This document shows positions 11,820 to 23,492 of a stretch of DNA of 64,000 nucleotides, piece after piece (the stretch's first letter is position 1; each line of letters starts with the position of its first letter). A model generated the notes under the pieces. That model searched no databases. It was not told the DNA's origin and saw nothing but the letters and a program-made list of their open reading frames with translations. The stretch is from positions 18,914,802 through 18,978,801 of the forward strand of contig NC_063258.1 in the NCBI RefSeq assembly GCF_019578655.1, read 5' to 3'. A program made the position numbers and the translations under genes. The DNA is from Ricinus communis. Taxonomy: Eukaryota > Streptophyta > Magnoliopsida > Malpighiales > Euphorbiaceae.

Positions 11820-13771
11820 AAAAAGGCGAATAATTTATTATAGTATGAATACTCCTATTGTATAAAAACTCAACATGTGGAAAACATTCTTCCCAATTCT
11901 TCAAATCTTTTTGAATTATTGCCCTTAATAGTTGTGAGAGAGTCCTATTAACCACCTCTGTTTGTCCATCCATTTGTGGATGCCAAGTTGTTGAGAATAG
12001 AAGCTTTGTTCCTAACTTGCTCCAAAGTGCCTTCCAAAAGTGGCTAAGGAACTTGACATCTCTATCACTAACTTGGAACTCCATTCAATCTCACAATTTC
12101 TTTACAGCACAGACCACAATATGAGTTCCATCATCTATCTCGTGACATAGAATGAAACGTGCCATTTTGCTAAACCTATCAATAACAGCAAAAATAGAAT
12201 CTTTTCCTCCCTTTAAGCTACGTAATCCTAAAATAAAGTCCATAGAAATTTCTACCCAAGGTTCATTAGGTATGGAAAGTGGAGTATACAATGCATGAGG
12301 CATCACTTTAAGTTTAGCTTATTTACAAGTGATGCATCTCTCAAATATTTTTTCAACATCTCTTTCCATTTGTTGTCAAAAGAAATGATTACTTAAAACA
12401 CCTAAAGTCTTTCTCACACCAAAAAGCCCCATCAAACCCCTACCATATGCCTCCTTCCTAAGAAACTCCTTTAAAGAAGATTGAGGCACACATAACTTGT
12501 TTGCTTTAAAAAGAAAACTATCATGTCTATAGAACTTGTCAAAACCCCCTCTCTCAAATGTCCCATATACATGAGCAAAATCATGGTCTAAATTATATAG
12601 TTCCTCAATGAACTCAACACCTAGTAATTTTGCATCAATTGTAGAAATTAAAGCACACCCACTAGATAGAGCATCGGCAACGACATTCTCTTTACCTTGT
12701 TTGTACTTGATGATGTATGGAAAGGATTCAGTAAACTCCATCCATTTAGCATCCTACGGCTTAGCTTCCCTTGTCTTTGAGATATTTCAAAGATTTGTGG
12801 TCGGTGTGCATAATGAATTCCTTATACTAAAGATAGTACTGCCATGTCTCTAAAACTCTTATGAAAGCATAAAACTCTTTGTCAGAAGTTGGATAGTTTA
12901 CACTTGCTCCACTTAGCTTCTCACCAAATAACGCAATTGGTCTTCCTTCTTGCATCAAGACTCCACTAATACCTTTTCCACTTGCATCACACTGAACCTC
13001 AAAGGTTTTAGTAAAGTCAGGTAAAGTAAGTAAAGGTGCTAAACTAAGTTTATCTTTTAGCAAGTTAAAAGCATCATCTTGTTCTTTTCCCTACTTGAAA
13101 CCCATATTCTTTTTAATGCGTTCAGTTAAAGGTGCAACAATTGTAAAGAAATCCTTAATGAATCTCCTATAAAAGCTAGCAATAATTTTACTTTTTCTTC
13201 ATCAACATGAATACCCTTGTCATTAACAATATATCCAAGAAAAGTAAGTTCATTTATACAAAAAGTGCATTTCTTAAGATTAGCATATAATGTCTCTGCC
13301 TTAACACGTCAAAAACAAGCTTTAAGTGTATTATATGCTCATCCAAAGATTTACTATATATAAGAATATCATCAAAATAAACCACTACAAACTTTCCAAT
13401 GAAAGTGTGTAAAACATGATTTATTAATCACATAAAAGTACCAAACGGCATGACTAACCACTAATATAATTTGTGTTTTGTTTTGAAAGTAGTTTCCATT
13501 CATCACTCTCACGCATTCTTATTTGATGATATCCATATTTTAAATCCACTTTAGAAAACAGAAAAGCACCGTGCAATTCATCCAACATGTCATCTAGTCT
13601 AGGTATAGGATGGTGATACTTTACTATTATTTTCTTGATGACACGACAATCAACACACATCCTCCATGAACCATCTTTCTTAGGCGCTAAAATTATAGGA
13701 AGCGCACATGGACTCATGCTTTCTCTTACGTACCCCTTCTCTTCTAGGCTCGTTTTGAATCCTTGTTAAGA
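11820..13771 (-). pseudogene. Chromovirus-like Ty3/gypsy pol remnant: RT, RNase H, integrase (broken)
   Basis: Read on the minus strand from high to low coordinates. RT starts with '[18 protein letters not shown]' and '[15 protein letters not shown]', then '[14 protein letters not shown]' and the catalytic 'VVVYFDDILIYS' (about 13,350-13,395). RNase H has '[12 protein letters not shown]' and '[16 protein letters not shown]'. Next come the tether 'YKQGKENVVADALS', the integrase zinc-finger region, and the core with '[10 protein letters not shown]' (first D), '[12 protein letters not shown]' (second D) and '[15 protein letters not shown]' (E). Stops and frameshifts separate these blocks, so no intact polyprotein exists. 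The integrase end is lost in the gap and the gag-protease side is cut by a solo LTR. The family normally encodes one gag-pol polyprotein for copying and integrating the element. Motifs fit the CRM/Reina side of plant chromoviruses; the exact lineage is my inference. Confidence 0.92.
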
Positions 13772-13776
13772 GTGGT

Positions 13777-16088
13777 TGTAACACCCCCATCACATGCTAA
13801 CCAATAAACATTAGCCAGGAAGCATACAAGCATCGTAGAATATATACTACAGGTAGATAGGTCAATATGTAGGTTGTTAAGAATCCAGACACAAGGTTAT
13901 TAACATATAAACATATGATTATACTTAAACATCATTAACAAGTTTTACAAACATCTTCTTATGCCTTATAAGGCATACTTCCATATATATCACATAGCTG
14001 CATACAAATATGCATCAGGAGGAGACTTCACAAAACTGGCCCAACTTGATAGAACTGCTAAAAGCTAGACTTCGCATACAACCAACCGATGCACTACTAT
14101 TTACAAACCTGAAAAGAAAAATTTTGGAGAGGAGTGAGCCTCCAGCTTAGTAAATAAATAATCAACATAATCTATATCACATACACTTAATACAATTTCC
14201 ACCCAATCACATAACTTTCCATGATATTCATAGTTTAGGTATAAAGTCATACCATTCTACTCAATTCATTACAACCATCATAGAAGAAATACAATTCAAC
14301 AATTATGGTTAGTTCTCACGGCTTGTGGATCCCCTTTAATGTGCTGCTCCGCCTCATCCTCACATATCACACACGTAAGCTGCTCCGCCTCATCTCACAT
14401 TATACACTTTTATAGCCTCTCTAGGCTTTAGCCTCCCAAGGCTTTATATATATATATATTTTTTTCACAGGGGAATCCACCATTCACATGCACATATGCA
14501 CTTAACATCACAATTCAATCATTTCACTTATATCATATTTCAGCAATAACAATTGTTCCACTCAACACCAATCATTTCCATCTCAGTCATTCAAACATAA
14601 ACAATATTAAGCAAATGCAACCATTTGCGGAACATTTGATTAAATATATGAACATAGCAAATATTAACTATTTACTTACTCAAAATATATTTATTCCTTT
14701 AGCATGTAAGAACCTCCTTTCTCCACAACTTCCTTTCCAGGCCTTTGAGTACCTGTCAACACATTCATCAATTCACATTTTATGCATATTACAAATATTC
14801 ATGTAAATGCGAGTTCTAATGCATTACAATATCATCCCCTCTCTAATTCATAGGTCAAACTCTTCCTCTAAGACTCTCAATTACTGTTTTAATATCCTAT
14901 AAACATTTCCCATCTAGTTAAATACCAATTTAACTCAAATTAACATCAATAAATTGCATAAAACTAATCTCCAACATTTCTGTTTTCTAGATAGAATTTA
15001 GTACCAAGGTATATTTATTGCTGGGCAACATTGGCTTAATACAAAAATCTCATATTAAATAGACATATCCATTTATGCATCTAGTTTCATCTCCAAGAAG
15101 AATTACTCAATTCCGACTTCTATAGATTTAATTATTTTCAAATTACTGAGCAAGGGTCATACAGCTAGTTGTACCCGAGCAGCAATCTGTTTGCTCAATT
15201 TAAGCAACCAAAACGGCAAAAATAGCACAATCACAAAACTACAAAGTTATAGAGGACTCTTTAAAATTTCCATAGACACCAATTACGCTTAATTTGGATT
15301 TATATAACCCATGTTATGCCTAAAATACAGAACATCAAGGTTGCTGGAATTTTGACAGTTTTCTATCTTAACATACTTAAACTTAAATCAAGCTTAATCT
15401 TTATGCAATCATTCAATACTCTACTAATTCATGATAATCAGACCTTTAATTAATCAATGAGAGCATCAAATGAAGTTTTTCCAATTTGTAATCAAGAACC
15501 CTAATGACAAATTAATAACACTCAAGTAACAACTTACCAATTTCAGCTTTTGGGTTGCTAATATGCTTAAATCCTTTAGCTTTAGCTTGGCTCCTTCAAT
15601 AGTTGGCAAAATCCTATCTTAATCTTAAGTTTTTCTAGGTATTCCACTCCTCTCTCTTATTCCAAATTTTGTGTTTTTGGCCATGTACGAATTTTAGAGA
15701 AATGAAGAGGTAAAATGAGCTTGCTCATGGTTCCAATTTCCAATATTCCTCTCTTAATGCCACCACCTACTAAACTATTTTTATCACCCTAAATTAATTC
15801 TTACTAACCATATATAGGTACTAACTTTTAATTGTATCTTTTAAGTCCAATCTATTTACCCAACCTTCAACTATTGGTTCAATTAAGTCTTAAGGCTTAA
15901 TACACATAACCCAAGTACTTAATCAACTTATCTAAATTAATAATCTAATATCATGCTTCTTATTCTCTACTTATAATTAATATATATCTGTTCTCATAAA
16001 ATAAAAATATCATTGATATGCCATCATATGCCCAATGATTAAATGTAAATGCACATAACATGGATGATGAGAAAATGCAGGCATTACA
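13777..16088 (-). mobile_element. 2.3-kb solo LTR with TSD, Tekay/Del-like, inside the pol element
   Basis: The ends on the plus strand are TGTAACACCCCC and GGCATTACA. On the minus strand it therefore starts TGTAATGCC and ends GGGGGTGTTACA, a pattern typical of Tekay/Del chromovirus LTRs. GTGGT flanks it on both sides (13,772-13,776 and 16,089-16,093). The minus-strand 3' end also carries the 'gatgcttgtatgcttcc' segment often seen before that terminus. There is no coding sequence inside. It holds a 'tatatatatata' microsatellite near 14,446 and two copies of 'gctgctccgcctcat' near 14,341 and 14,380. It inserted into the minus-strand chromovirus-like element and later lost its body by LTR recombination. 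Confidence 0.88.
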
Positions 16089-16093
16089 GTGGT

Positions 16094-17222
16094 TCTACCA
16101 TTAAATGTTAAAAGTTGTTTAGAATGAAATAGGAAAGACACTTAAATTTCCTAAGCCTAAATTCTAAAACTCATTAAAAGTGGTTGTTTTTACATTGATT
16201 GCACTCATTTTATAACTCCCGAATGACAACTAATCATATGCATCTATTTTGTAACTCCAAATTATAACTAATCATGTGCATCCATTGCATAACTCTAAAT
16301 GACAACTAATCATATCTTAACTTAAGAAAACCTAATAAAAATGAAAATAAAAAGGCTTCAAATGAATTGTATTGAACCTTTGAGTTCAACCCAAACTTAT
16401 TGCACTAAATTGATGATTTTGGCCCCTTTTGCAATCCTAAACCTTGGGCTAAGCCTTGTTGTGGTTGACCACTCTAAATGTCTTTAATTAAGCCCAACAA
16501 AGCTTCTTGCATCCTTTTGGACTTGGATTTTGTCATTGGACCTCCTTAAAAGCTTAAAGGACCTTTTGTAGTTATTGTCTTTGTTGCATCACTCAAGCTC
16601 ATGTTTTATTTAAATAGGCTTTTACCCTCTAGTGAACTCGCCACTCGCCGTTTACCACACAATCTCTAGTCTTTGGTTCTTATATAAAGGCTAAAATGAT
16701 CAATTATCAAATAATCAAAATTGTAACTATTCAATAACCAACAAGTTAGATTTAAAATACACACACGAAAACCAAAATAAGAAGACTAAACTAGACTTAA
16801 TGAACAAGATTAAGCCTATACACAATGAATGACACAAGAACAAAGGTAATAAAAGACTAACTAAGCTTAACAAAATGAAGAAAATAAAAGGCATAAATTT
16901 TCTTTTTTTTTTTTTAGAACCAATCGTAGAGCCGGTTGACAACAACTTTTAGTTTCTTTTTTTGTTTGATTTTTTTCTTAGCTCTTTTTCCTTTTCTTCT
17001 TCTTTTTTTCGAAGGCACTTGACCAAAGAATTTGGAACAAGTAAAGATGTGATTAGAACAATTAATCACAAACAATCATAAATTAAATTTAAATAAGATC
17101 ACAAGAATGAAACTAACTTATTTTTAATTTGAAAAAAAATTTGGATAGAGAAGAATGACAAAAGAAGACAACAAAAAGAATATGTGAAAAATTAAGATAC
17201 GTAACCTAATTTAGAAGCCAAA
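16094..17222 (-). mobile_element. Internal leader and gag-side remnant of the chromovirus-like element
   Basis: This is the region between the solo LTR and the primer binding site. I see no surviving gag domain. It is AT-rich with pyrimidine runs (about 16,900-17,010). The position just downstream (minus sense) of LTR and PBS says it should be 5' leader plus gag, but the sequence is too decayed, deleted or unrelated to prove this. Confidence 0.45.
16207..16316. repeat. Three-copy tandem repeat, about 38-bp unit
   Basis: Three imperfect copies share 'ataactc' or 'gtaactcc', then 'gacaactaatcatatgcatc' or close variants. Unit length is about 34-39 bases. It lies in the non-coding leader-like part of the chromovirus element. 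Confidence 0.75.
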
Positions 17223-17234
17223 GCTCTGAAACCA
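17223..17234 (-). other. Primer binding site, initiator-Met tRNA type
   Basis: The minus-strand sequence TGGTTTCAGAGC lies two bases past the 3' end of the LTR. It differs at one base from the usual plant PBS TGGTATCAGAGC complementary to initiator methionine tRNA. It marks the neighbouring LTR as a 5' LTR and gives the direction of the element. Confidence 0.85.
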
Positions 17235-17236
17235 AA

Positions 17237-18039
17237 TGATATGAACCTAACCTATATCAAAGGATTAAACCCGTAAGCAAGTTTGGTTTCATTGCCCAAG
17301 ATCTATCTAGAACCAGATCAATGGAAACCTTATACCCTTTAAATATATTAAACTATCAAATTTAAGGTATTAAAGGTAGAAGACGCCACAATTTATTATG
17401 GAATCTAAATTAATAAGTCGGATTTGAATGCCATAAACAATGAATTGCTTAATAAGTTTGAATTAGCTCTAAACAACAACTAAGAATAAAGTATAATCTC
17501 ACAAAATATATTAATCATCAATCCACCAACTTGAAAATTCGTACTAGGCTTTTTTATAGCCTTTAGCAAACCCTAGTTCAAATCTATTAAGGAATTACAA
17601 CTCAAATATGATAGAGATAAACATCCAACTAAAATAGATAGCTAAAAAAGTCCCAATACTCCCAAAATACTCTTTAGCCACCCATTAGGAGTAAGAAACC
17701 CTAGTTTCTTTAAGCCACACGCATGGGTCATCTTTGATGGAGCTAATTAGGCCCAAACTCTCTTATGTGCTCCTTTATGCTCATTAAGCCCATATTAGAT
17801 TTATTCAAGCCTAATAAACTGAATTAGATTAATGAGCCTTGCATTTGAATCCAACTCTTCAAGTGTTAATGTGTACTTAGCCCAAACATCTTGAATAAGC
17901 CCATTAAGAGCTTCTTTTATCTTCTTTAGCCTTGGACCTTGTAATTGGGCCTCCATGGATGTGAAGTGGAACTTGAATCTTATTTGAAGTAGGATTCCTT
18001 ATTGGAGTAGGAATCCTAGTGCCAATAGGATTTGCATCA
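17237..18039 (-). mobile_element. 5' LTR of the chromovirus-like element; encodes pol C-terminus
   Basis: On the minus strand it runs TGATGCAAATCC ... TTCATATCA, 803 bp, followed by a PBS. Its 5' part reads as protein: D-A-N-P, repeated R-N-P-T, then 'GPITRSKAK', a one-base shift, 'KKIKEALNGLIQDVWAKY', and a stop after 'NLIQFIRLE'. This is the C-terminus of the gypsy polyprotein, so in the 3' LTR copy the pol frame would run into the LTR. The 3' part has 'gaacttattaagcaattcat' and a 'tatggcattcaaatccgac' R/U5 segment. Homologous LTR pieces lie at 19.2, 46.8, 48.3, 51.2, 54.1 and 56.4 kb. Confidence 0.88.
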
Positions 18040-19226
18040 TTTCATTATCTATTGATTCATATTTAGCTTCTCGTTTCTTCTTCGTATAGAATGAGGGCTT
18101 TCGCACTATAAAAATCGCATGCAATCGAATATTTGAGGCTAAAGAACCTATTATTTCAATTTTCTACCTTGTGGGAAATCAAGTTATAGGTTCTTTCAAG
18201 AACTTTGTGGACTTATCAACACTCGCGCTTGCAAGCATAGACTTATCCATCACGTCCTTCCTTTCTCTTGTGTTCTTTGTCTATCCTTGTATTTAAATCA
18301 ATTTGATTTGATCCTTACACTTGGCCATGTGGAAGAGAACAAAGAACTTGTGATTTCTTTCCTGACCGGATCTAAAATCCTACTTATGTTCTCATTTTAT
18401 TTGATTCTTTTGTGTCTCTCTTTCTAATCTTTGTGTAGTATGATGGTTTGGTTTTATTTGAGTAGCATAAACACGACTCTTGAGTGAAAGTGTGTAGAAG
18501 TAGCAATCATAAGCACTGATTCAATGCTTCGACGAATGTAAGAAAGAAAATTCGTTGATCATGTATTGATATCATTCTCTAAATGATCGCCAACGAATCT
18601 TTTGGAAGAAAGAGAGAACAACAAGAATCTAGGCACGACCATATATTCCAATTCAACATTTGCACTATTGGGATCACCATCCTTTCTTGTTCCTCTAGGC
18701 ATGAGGACTCTTGATGACGCAAGGATTGGCATAAGAAAATGTGGGAGTGCAAATTAATAAGCTTGATAGATGGCATTAGACCTCAGCTTGATGATTAAGC
18801 AGGATAAAATGTAAATCCATGCGCATAAGGGAGAACTCATGTTGTTTTTTATTAATCCAAGCATAATAATAGAGAAATTCGAGCGATTTGATGTTTGAAA
18901 TGCATACAATGAAGTAATTTGGGTCAAAGTATTTTTAGGTAGGCCCATACGAATTTACTCTTATTTTTGTTAAGCTAGCTCATAAAATTTGGGACTACGA
19001 GAGTTGCTGCCTAGTCAACTCCTCTATCGTTCTTGATTTGACTTTAGTTTATTTATCTTTCTTTATTTATTTATTTATAGTTAGCTTCTAGTTTCTTCTT
19101 CTTATGGAATGAGAGCTTCCGCACTATAAAAATTACATGCAATTGAATACTTGAGGCTAATGAGCATATTATTTCAGTTTTCTATCTTGTGGGAAATCAA
19201 GTTATCGATTCTTCCAAGAACTTTAC
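18040..19226 (+). repeat. R1 array, about one complete unit plus part of a second
   Basis: Two TATA segments about 1,018 bases apart ('ctttcgcactataaaaatcg' near 18,100, and again near 19,118) give the clearest measure of unit length. Between them lie the R/U5-like segment, 'tagtatgatggtttggtttt', 'gaggaatca'-type stretches, 'gttaagctagctcataaaat' and 'ctttatttatttattta'. Confidence 0.85.
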
Positions 19227-20145
19227 TGATGCGAATCCTACAAACACAAGGAGTCCTACTACGACTAGAAATCCTACTCTAACTAGGAATCCTACTCCCA
19301 TGACGAGTCCTACTCCGACTGGGAATCCTACTTCAACTAGGAATCCTAGTTAATCCAACTAGAATTGTACATGAGCCACTCAAATATGATGGACCAATGA
19401 CTAGAGCTTGCATAAAGAAGTTCAAGGATGTTTTAGGAGTGTTCGTGAAGCAAGAGTTGAAGCTTGGGTTAGAGATCCAAAGTCCAATTGAGATTGGGCT
19501 TAATGAAGACAATGGGCCTCGCGATATTCCTATCAACTTAATTCAATATATGGAGGCATGAACAAGTCAAAATATGCTGAAAATAAACAAGTCAAGTTAA
19601 TTGGAGTTCAATACTCAAGAGTGGGCCTCTTATTATATGTAACTTAAGCCCAAATGTCATGTTTATTATATGGGCTTTGTTTGGACGAATTTTAGGAGTA
19701 TTTCTTCATTTAAAGAAGTCTTTTAATAGTTAGGAGTCTTGTTTTAAGGTATCATTATAGTTTAGGAGTTCTACTCTCAGTCTTATTATTATTTGCTTCC
19801 TTATCATTATATAATTAGATTTTTCTAAGGCATATATAAGCTAGTATGAATCTCTATGTAAAGGTTGTTGAATATTGATTATTTTGGAGTTGATTCTCTT
19901 CTTTTGTTCTTTATGAACTTGGTGAATTTATCAAGTGAAGGCTTGGTATTTTATAAACTTAGGTTAATCTAAACTTTTATTTATGTTAAACAACCTTTAA
20001 TTCTTCATAATTAAGGTTCTTAAGTACAAGTTATTTAAGGGTCTTATTGGGAGTTAGAGTTTCTTTGCTTGATTAGGTGAACGATCTTTGGTGAAGACAT
20101 CAACATTGAATACTAGTTTGGCATAAGTTAGCCACGTTTATATCA
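19227..20145 (+). mobile_element. Chromovirus-like solo LTR, 919 bp, TSD TTTGC/TTTAC
   Basis: It starts TGATGCGAATCC and ends TTTATATCA. The right flank is TTTGC and the left flank TTTAC, a 5-bp duplication with one later change. Joining the flanks restores the R1 sequence 'aactttgcggactta'. The 5' part encodes the polyprotein C-terminus with repeated R-N-P, 'GPMTRACIKKFKDVLG' and a stop after 'NLIQYMEA' (19,561). A TATA box 'catatataag' is near 19,830. The R/U5 region has 'gaatttatcaagtgaaggct'. No internal domain is present, so it is a solo LTR. Confidence 0.88.
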
Positions 20146-20150
20146 TTTGC

Positions 20151-22064
20151 GGATTTATGAAGGCCTGTACTAGCGACCCTAGACTTATCGCTCATTTCCT
20201 TCCTTTCTCTTGTGTTCTTTATCTACCCTTGTGTTTAAAATCAATTTAGTTTGATCCTTTCACTTAGACATGGAAGAGAATAAAGAACTTGCGATTTCTT
20301 TCCTTATCAAAATCCAAACTATATTCTCATTTATTTTATTTGTTTGTTTGCCTACTTCTAATCTATGTCTTATTTGATTGTGTGGTTTTATTAGGCAAGC
20401 ATAAACACGACTGTTGAGTGAAAGTGCATGGAAGCATCAATTATAAGCATCAATCCAATGCGTTGACAAATGCAAAGAAAGCTCATTAGTTGATAAACTA
20501 TTGATATTAATCTCCAAATGATCATGGATGAATCTTTTGGAGGAAAGAGGGAAAGATGAGAATTAGGGCACGCCCATATATTATTATTCATGATTTGCAC
20601 CATTGGGATCTCCATCATTCCTAGCTCCTCTAAGGACGAGGACTCTTTATGACACAAGGATTGGCATAAGGAATCTTGGGTGCCCAGTTGACAAGCTTGA
20701 CCGGTGGCATTAGGGATTACCTTGATCATCAAGCAGGATAAGACATAAATCCACGCGTGTAAGGGAGAACTCATGTTGTTTTGGATTAACATAAGTATAA
20801 TACTAGCCAGAATTTTAGCACTTTGATGTTTGAAATGTAAACAATGAAGTAATTTGGGTGGAAGTGTTTACCCTTAGTTTTGTTTGGCTCAGAATTGTTG
20901 CCTAACCAACTCCTTTCTCGTTCTTGATTTGACTTTAGTTTGCCTAACCAACTCCTTTCTCCTTTCTTCTTCTTATGGAATGAGGCTAATGAGCATATTA
21001 TTTTAGTTTTCTACCTTGTGGAAAATCGTCCTTCCTTTCTTTTGTATTCTTTATCCACCCTTGTATACCTATGAAATCCTACCTATCTTCTCATTTTGTT
21101 TGTTTCTTTGTTTGTTTCTTTGTTTCTCTCTTTCTAATCTTTATCTAGTATGATGGCTTGGTTTAGTTTAGGAAGCATAAACACAACTATTGAGTGATGA
21201 ATGTGAAGAAAGAAAATTAAACAATGTCCAAATATTTGATTTAGGATTTGATTAGGAATTGCTTCTTTTGGGATTTTGCATAAGATGGGAGCATAATTAA
21301 CAAGCTAGTGAAATTCAAGTGCTTTGATGTTTGAAATGCATATAATGAAGTAATTTGGGTCGAGTGTTTTAGGTAGGCCCATGAATTTACCCTTATTTTG
21401 TTAAGATGCTAGCTTCTAGTTTCTTCTTCTTATGGAATGAGGGCTTTCGCATTATAAAAATTACATGCCACTTAATACTTAAGGCTAATGAGCATATTAT
21501 TTCAGTTTTCTACCTTGCAAAAAATCAAGTGATAAGTTCTTTAAATAACTTTACGGACTTATCAACACTTGCACTAGCGAACATAGAATTATCGCTCACA
21601 CCGCTCTATTGTTTTATGTTCTTTGTCCACCCTTATGCTTAAATTAATTCGATTTGATCCTTATGCTTAATGATATGGAAGAGAACAAAGAACTTGTGAT
21701 TTTTTTCATTATCATATCCAGAATCCTACATATTTTCCCATTTTATTCATTTATTTTGTGCTTCTCTTTCTAATCTCTATCTAGTATTGATGGTCTGGTT
21801 TTATTTGGTGAGTATGAACATGAGTGTTTAGTGAAAGTGCATGGAAGCAAAAATTATAAGCACCGATCTAATGCTTACACAAATGCAAAGAAAGAAAATT
21901 AGTTGATAAAGTATTAGTATCATTCTCCTAATGATCGCAGACGAATCTTTTGGAGAAAAGAAGGAATAACGAGAATTAGCATAAGGAATCATCGAAATGT
22001 AATTGACAAGCTTGACCGGTGGCATTGGAGCTTAGCTTGATTATCAACCAGGACGAGATGTAAA
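20151..22064 (+). repeat. R1 array units, plus orientation, degraded
   Basis: Pieces of two to three units with large internal deletions. A shortened TATA segment lies at about 20,970 and a full one at about 21,430. A short direct duplication 'tgcctaaccaactcctttct' spans 20,896-20,960. The block ends at 'gagatgtaaatccac', which forms the Athila target site. Confidence 0.75.
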
Positions 22065-22069
22065 TCCAC
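22065..22069. repeat. Target-site duplication, left copy (TCCAC)
   Basis: Identical to the five bases after the right LTR (34,593-34,597). The pre-insertion sequence is restored by fusing the flanks at this pentamer. Confidence 0.92.
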
Positions 22070-23477
22070 TGATGGGCTATTTATGCAACCTACACCTAAG
22101 GAAGTGAACCTACCAATGCAGCCTAGCACTAGTGAATATGAAGGTCGTATCCCTAGAGATCGGATGAACCTAGAGTTACTACTGTTTGCTATGTTATCTA
22201 GTCTGAAATAGTGTGTGAAAGTTCTAACGTTACCAGCTAATGGTTATTAGTGCAAATAAGTAAATGAAGGACAACGAACAGTCAAAGAAAACAATTGCAA
22301 AGAGAGAAACAAACCCAAAAGGGGGCCTAAGTGATGGAATTCTAAAAATGGATTTTATGGATTGCCGATCTTGCTTACCCGTGCCTAAATCCTGAATTGA
22401 ACTTGGTTCCTCTCTCGAGCTTACCGAGTTCCTAAACCTGCACTAACCTAATCGGAGTCTCTTCCTATCGGATTACTACAGATTAGCATTAAGCATGATT
22501 TAAAAACTATTAAGAGTTATTAATTCTTAATCTGGCGAGTAAATCAACCTTATCTCTAAGTGTTAATTACTAATTCTTACTATTCAATGTCCAGTTGTAA
22601 CAAGCATTTCTCAATGTCAAGAAACAACCCACAAACAATTAATTCAACGTCTCAAATTAATTGAATCAAACTTTTATTACAAATCTAACAATTAAGCATA
22701 ATTCATCAACAAAGGTGAATCCCAATGGGTTCAAAAGATCTAGCTACTCATGTTCATGGTCAAAGCAGTTAAGGAACAAAATAAGGAAAAGAAAATTAAA
22801 GGCATGTACACCCTTCTCTTTCAAGTTGAATGAGAAACCCTAAATTTACAAATTCGAAATCTCAAACCCTAGTTGCCTCTTGAATGCTCCCAAAGTTTGT
22901 CTTGATCTTCAATTCGATGTTGGAACAAGTAAAATCCCTCCTTCAATTGATGAATTGTTTCTCACAAGGTCTACAATTGAGGTATAGGAAACAATTAATT
23001 AAGTGTGTGTCTTGGAATTGAGTCAAAATTTTGTGTCCTTTCCAAAAGAATTCAAAATTGCCTATATAGTTGATTCAGCATGGCCGGAGTCCAATCAGTG
23101 CTGAATCTGTGGAGTCTATTGTGCTGACTCCTTCCAAGCCGTGCCCAAGACGGTGCTGATCCACCACAGGCCATACTGGAGGCCGTGGTGGCTTCGGAAG
23201 CCGTACTGAAATGGCATAATTGGGGATAGCTTCTTGGCAATTCAGCACGGCTGGAGTCCAGGCCATGCTCAACCCTCGGGGTGCTAGTCCTCGACCAATT
23301 TGATGGATTTTGGTCCGTAATCACACGTATTTCCCTCGATTATTGATGGTGTCCTGCGAAAATGACCTGAAATGAGAATGGAAACAAAAGACAGGTGATT
23401 CAAGCATAAAACGGGATAATCATGCATAAAAATGTAAACAATCGGGCATGAAAACATGTGTAGTATGATGCTTATCA
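22070..23477 (-). mobile_element. Athila 3' LTR, 1,408 bp
   Basis: On the minus strand it starts TGATAAGCATCATAC and ends 'cataaatagcccatCA'. U3 carries several CACGG/CCGTG palindromic half-sites (about 23,080-23,290) just upstream of a TATA-like 'actatatagg' (about 23,060). It lacks a 34-base segment present in the 5' LTR. No host gene lies inside; the short minus-strand frames here are by-products of GC-rich U3. Confidence 0.93.
23055..23072 (-). promoter_or_regulatory. TATA-like box of the Athila 3' LTR
   Basis: Minus-strand 'caactatataggc' lies directly after the CACGG/CCGTG cluster. The same arrangement is kept in the 5' LTR (about 34,155-34,172) and in the solo LTR copies ('gtataaacgagcc'). 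A promoter role is inferred from position. Confidence 0.55.
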
Positions 23478-23492
23478 AATTACCCCATACTT
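23478..23492 (-). other. Polypurine tract of the Athila element
   Basis: Minus-strand 'aagtatggggtaatt' abuts the TG of the 3' LTR. A G-run followed by 'taatt' at this place is the usual plus-strand primer of Athila-like elements. Confidence 0.8.

Noticed and set aside
11284..12084. Long frames spanning the N run on both strands
   Set aside because: Most of their length is ambiguous bases. Only the part from 11,820 (integrase) is real sequence.
14446..14470. TA microsatellite as an origin or regulatory site
   Set aside because: Short simple repeat within a solo LTR; no other signal.
17237..18039. Tandem internal-LTR-internal arrangement, because pol C-terminus seemed to precede the LTR
   Set aside because: The C-terminal coding lies inside the LTR (after its TG), as in the other copies, so an ordinary 5' LTR with PBS explains it.
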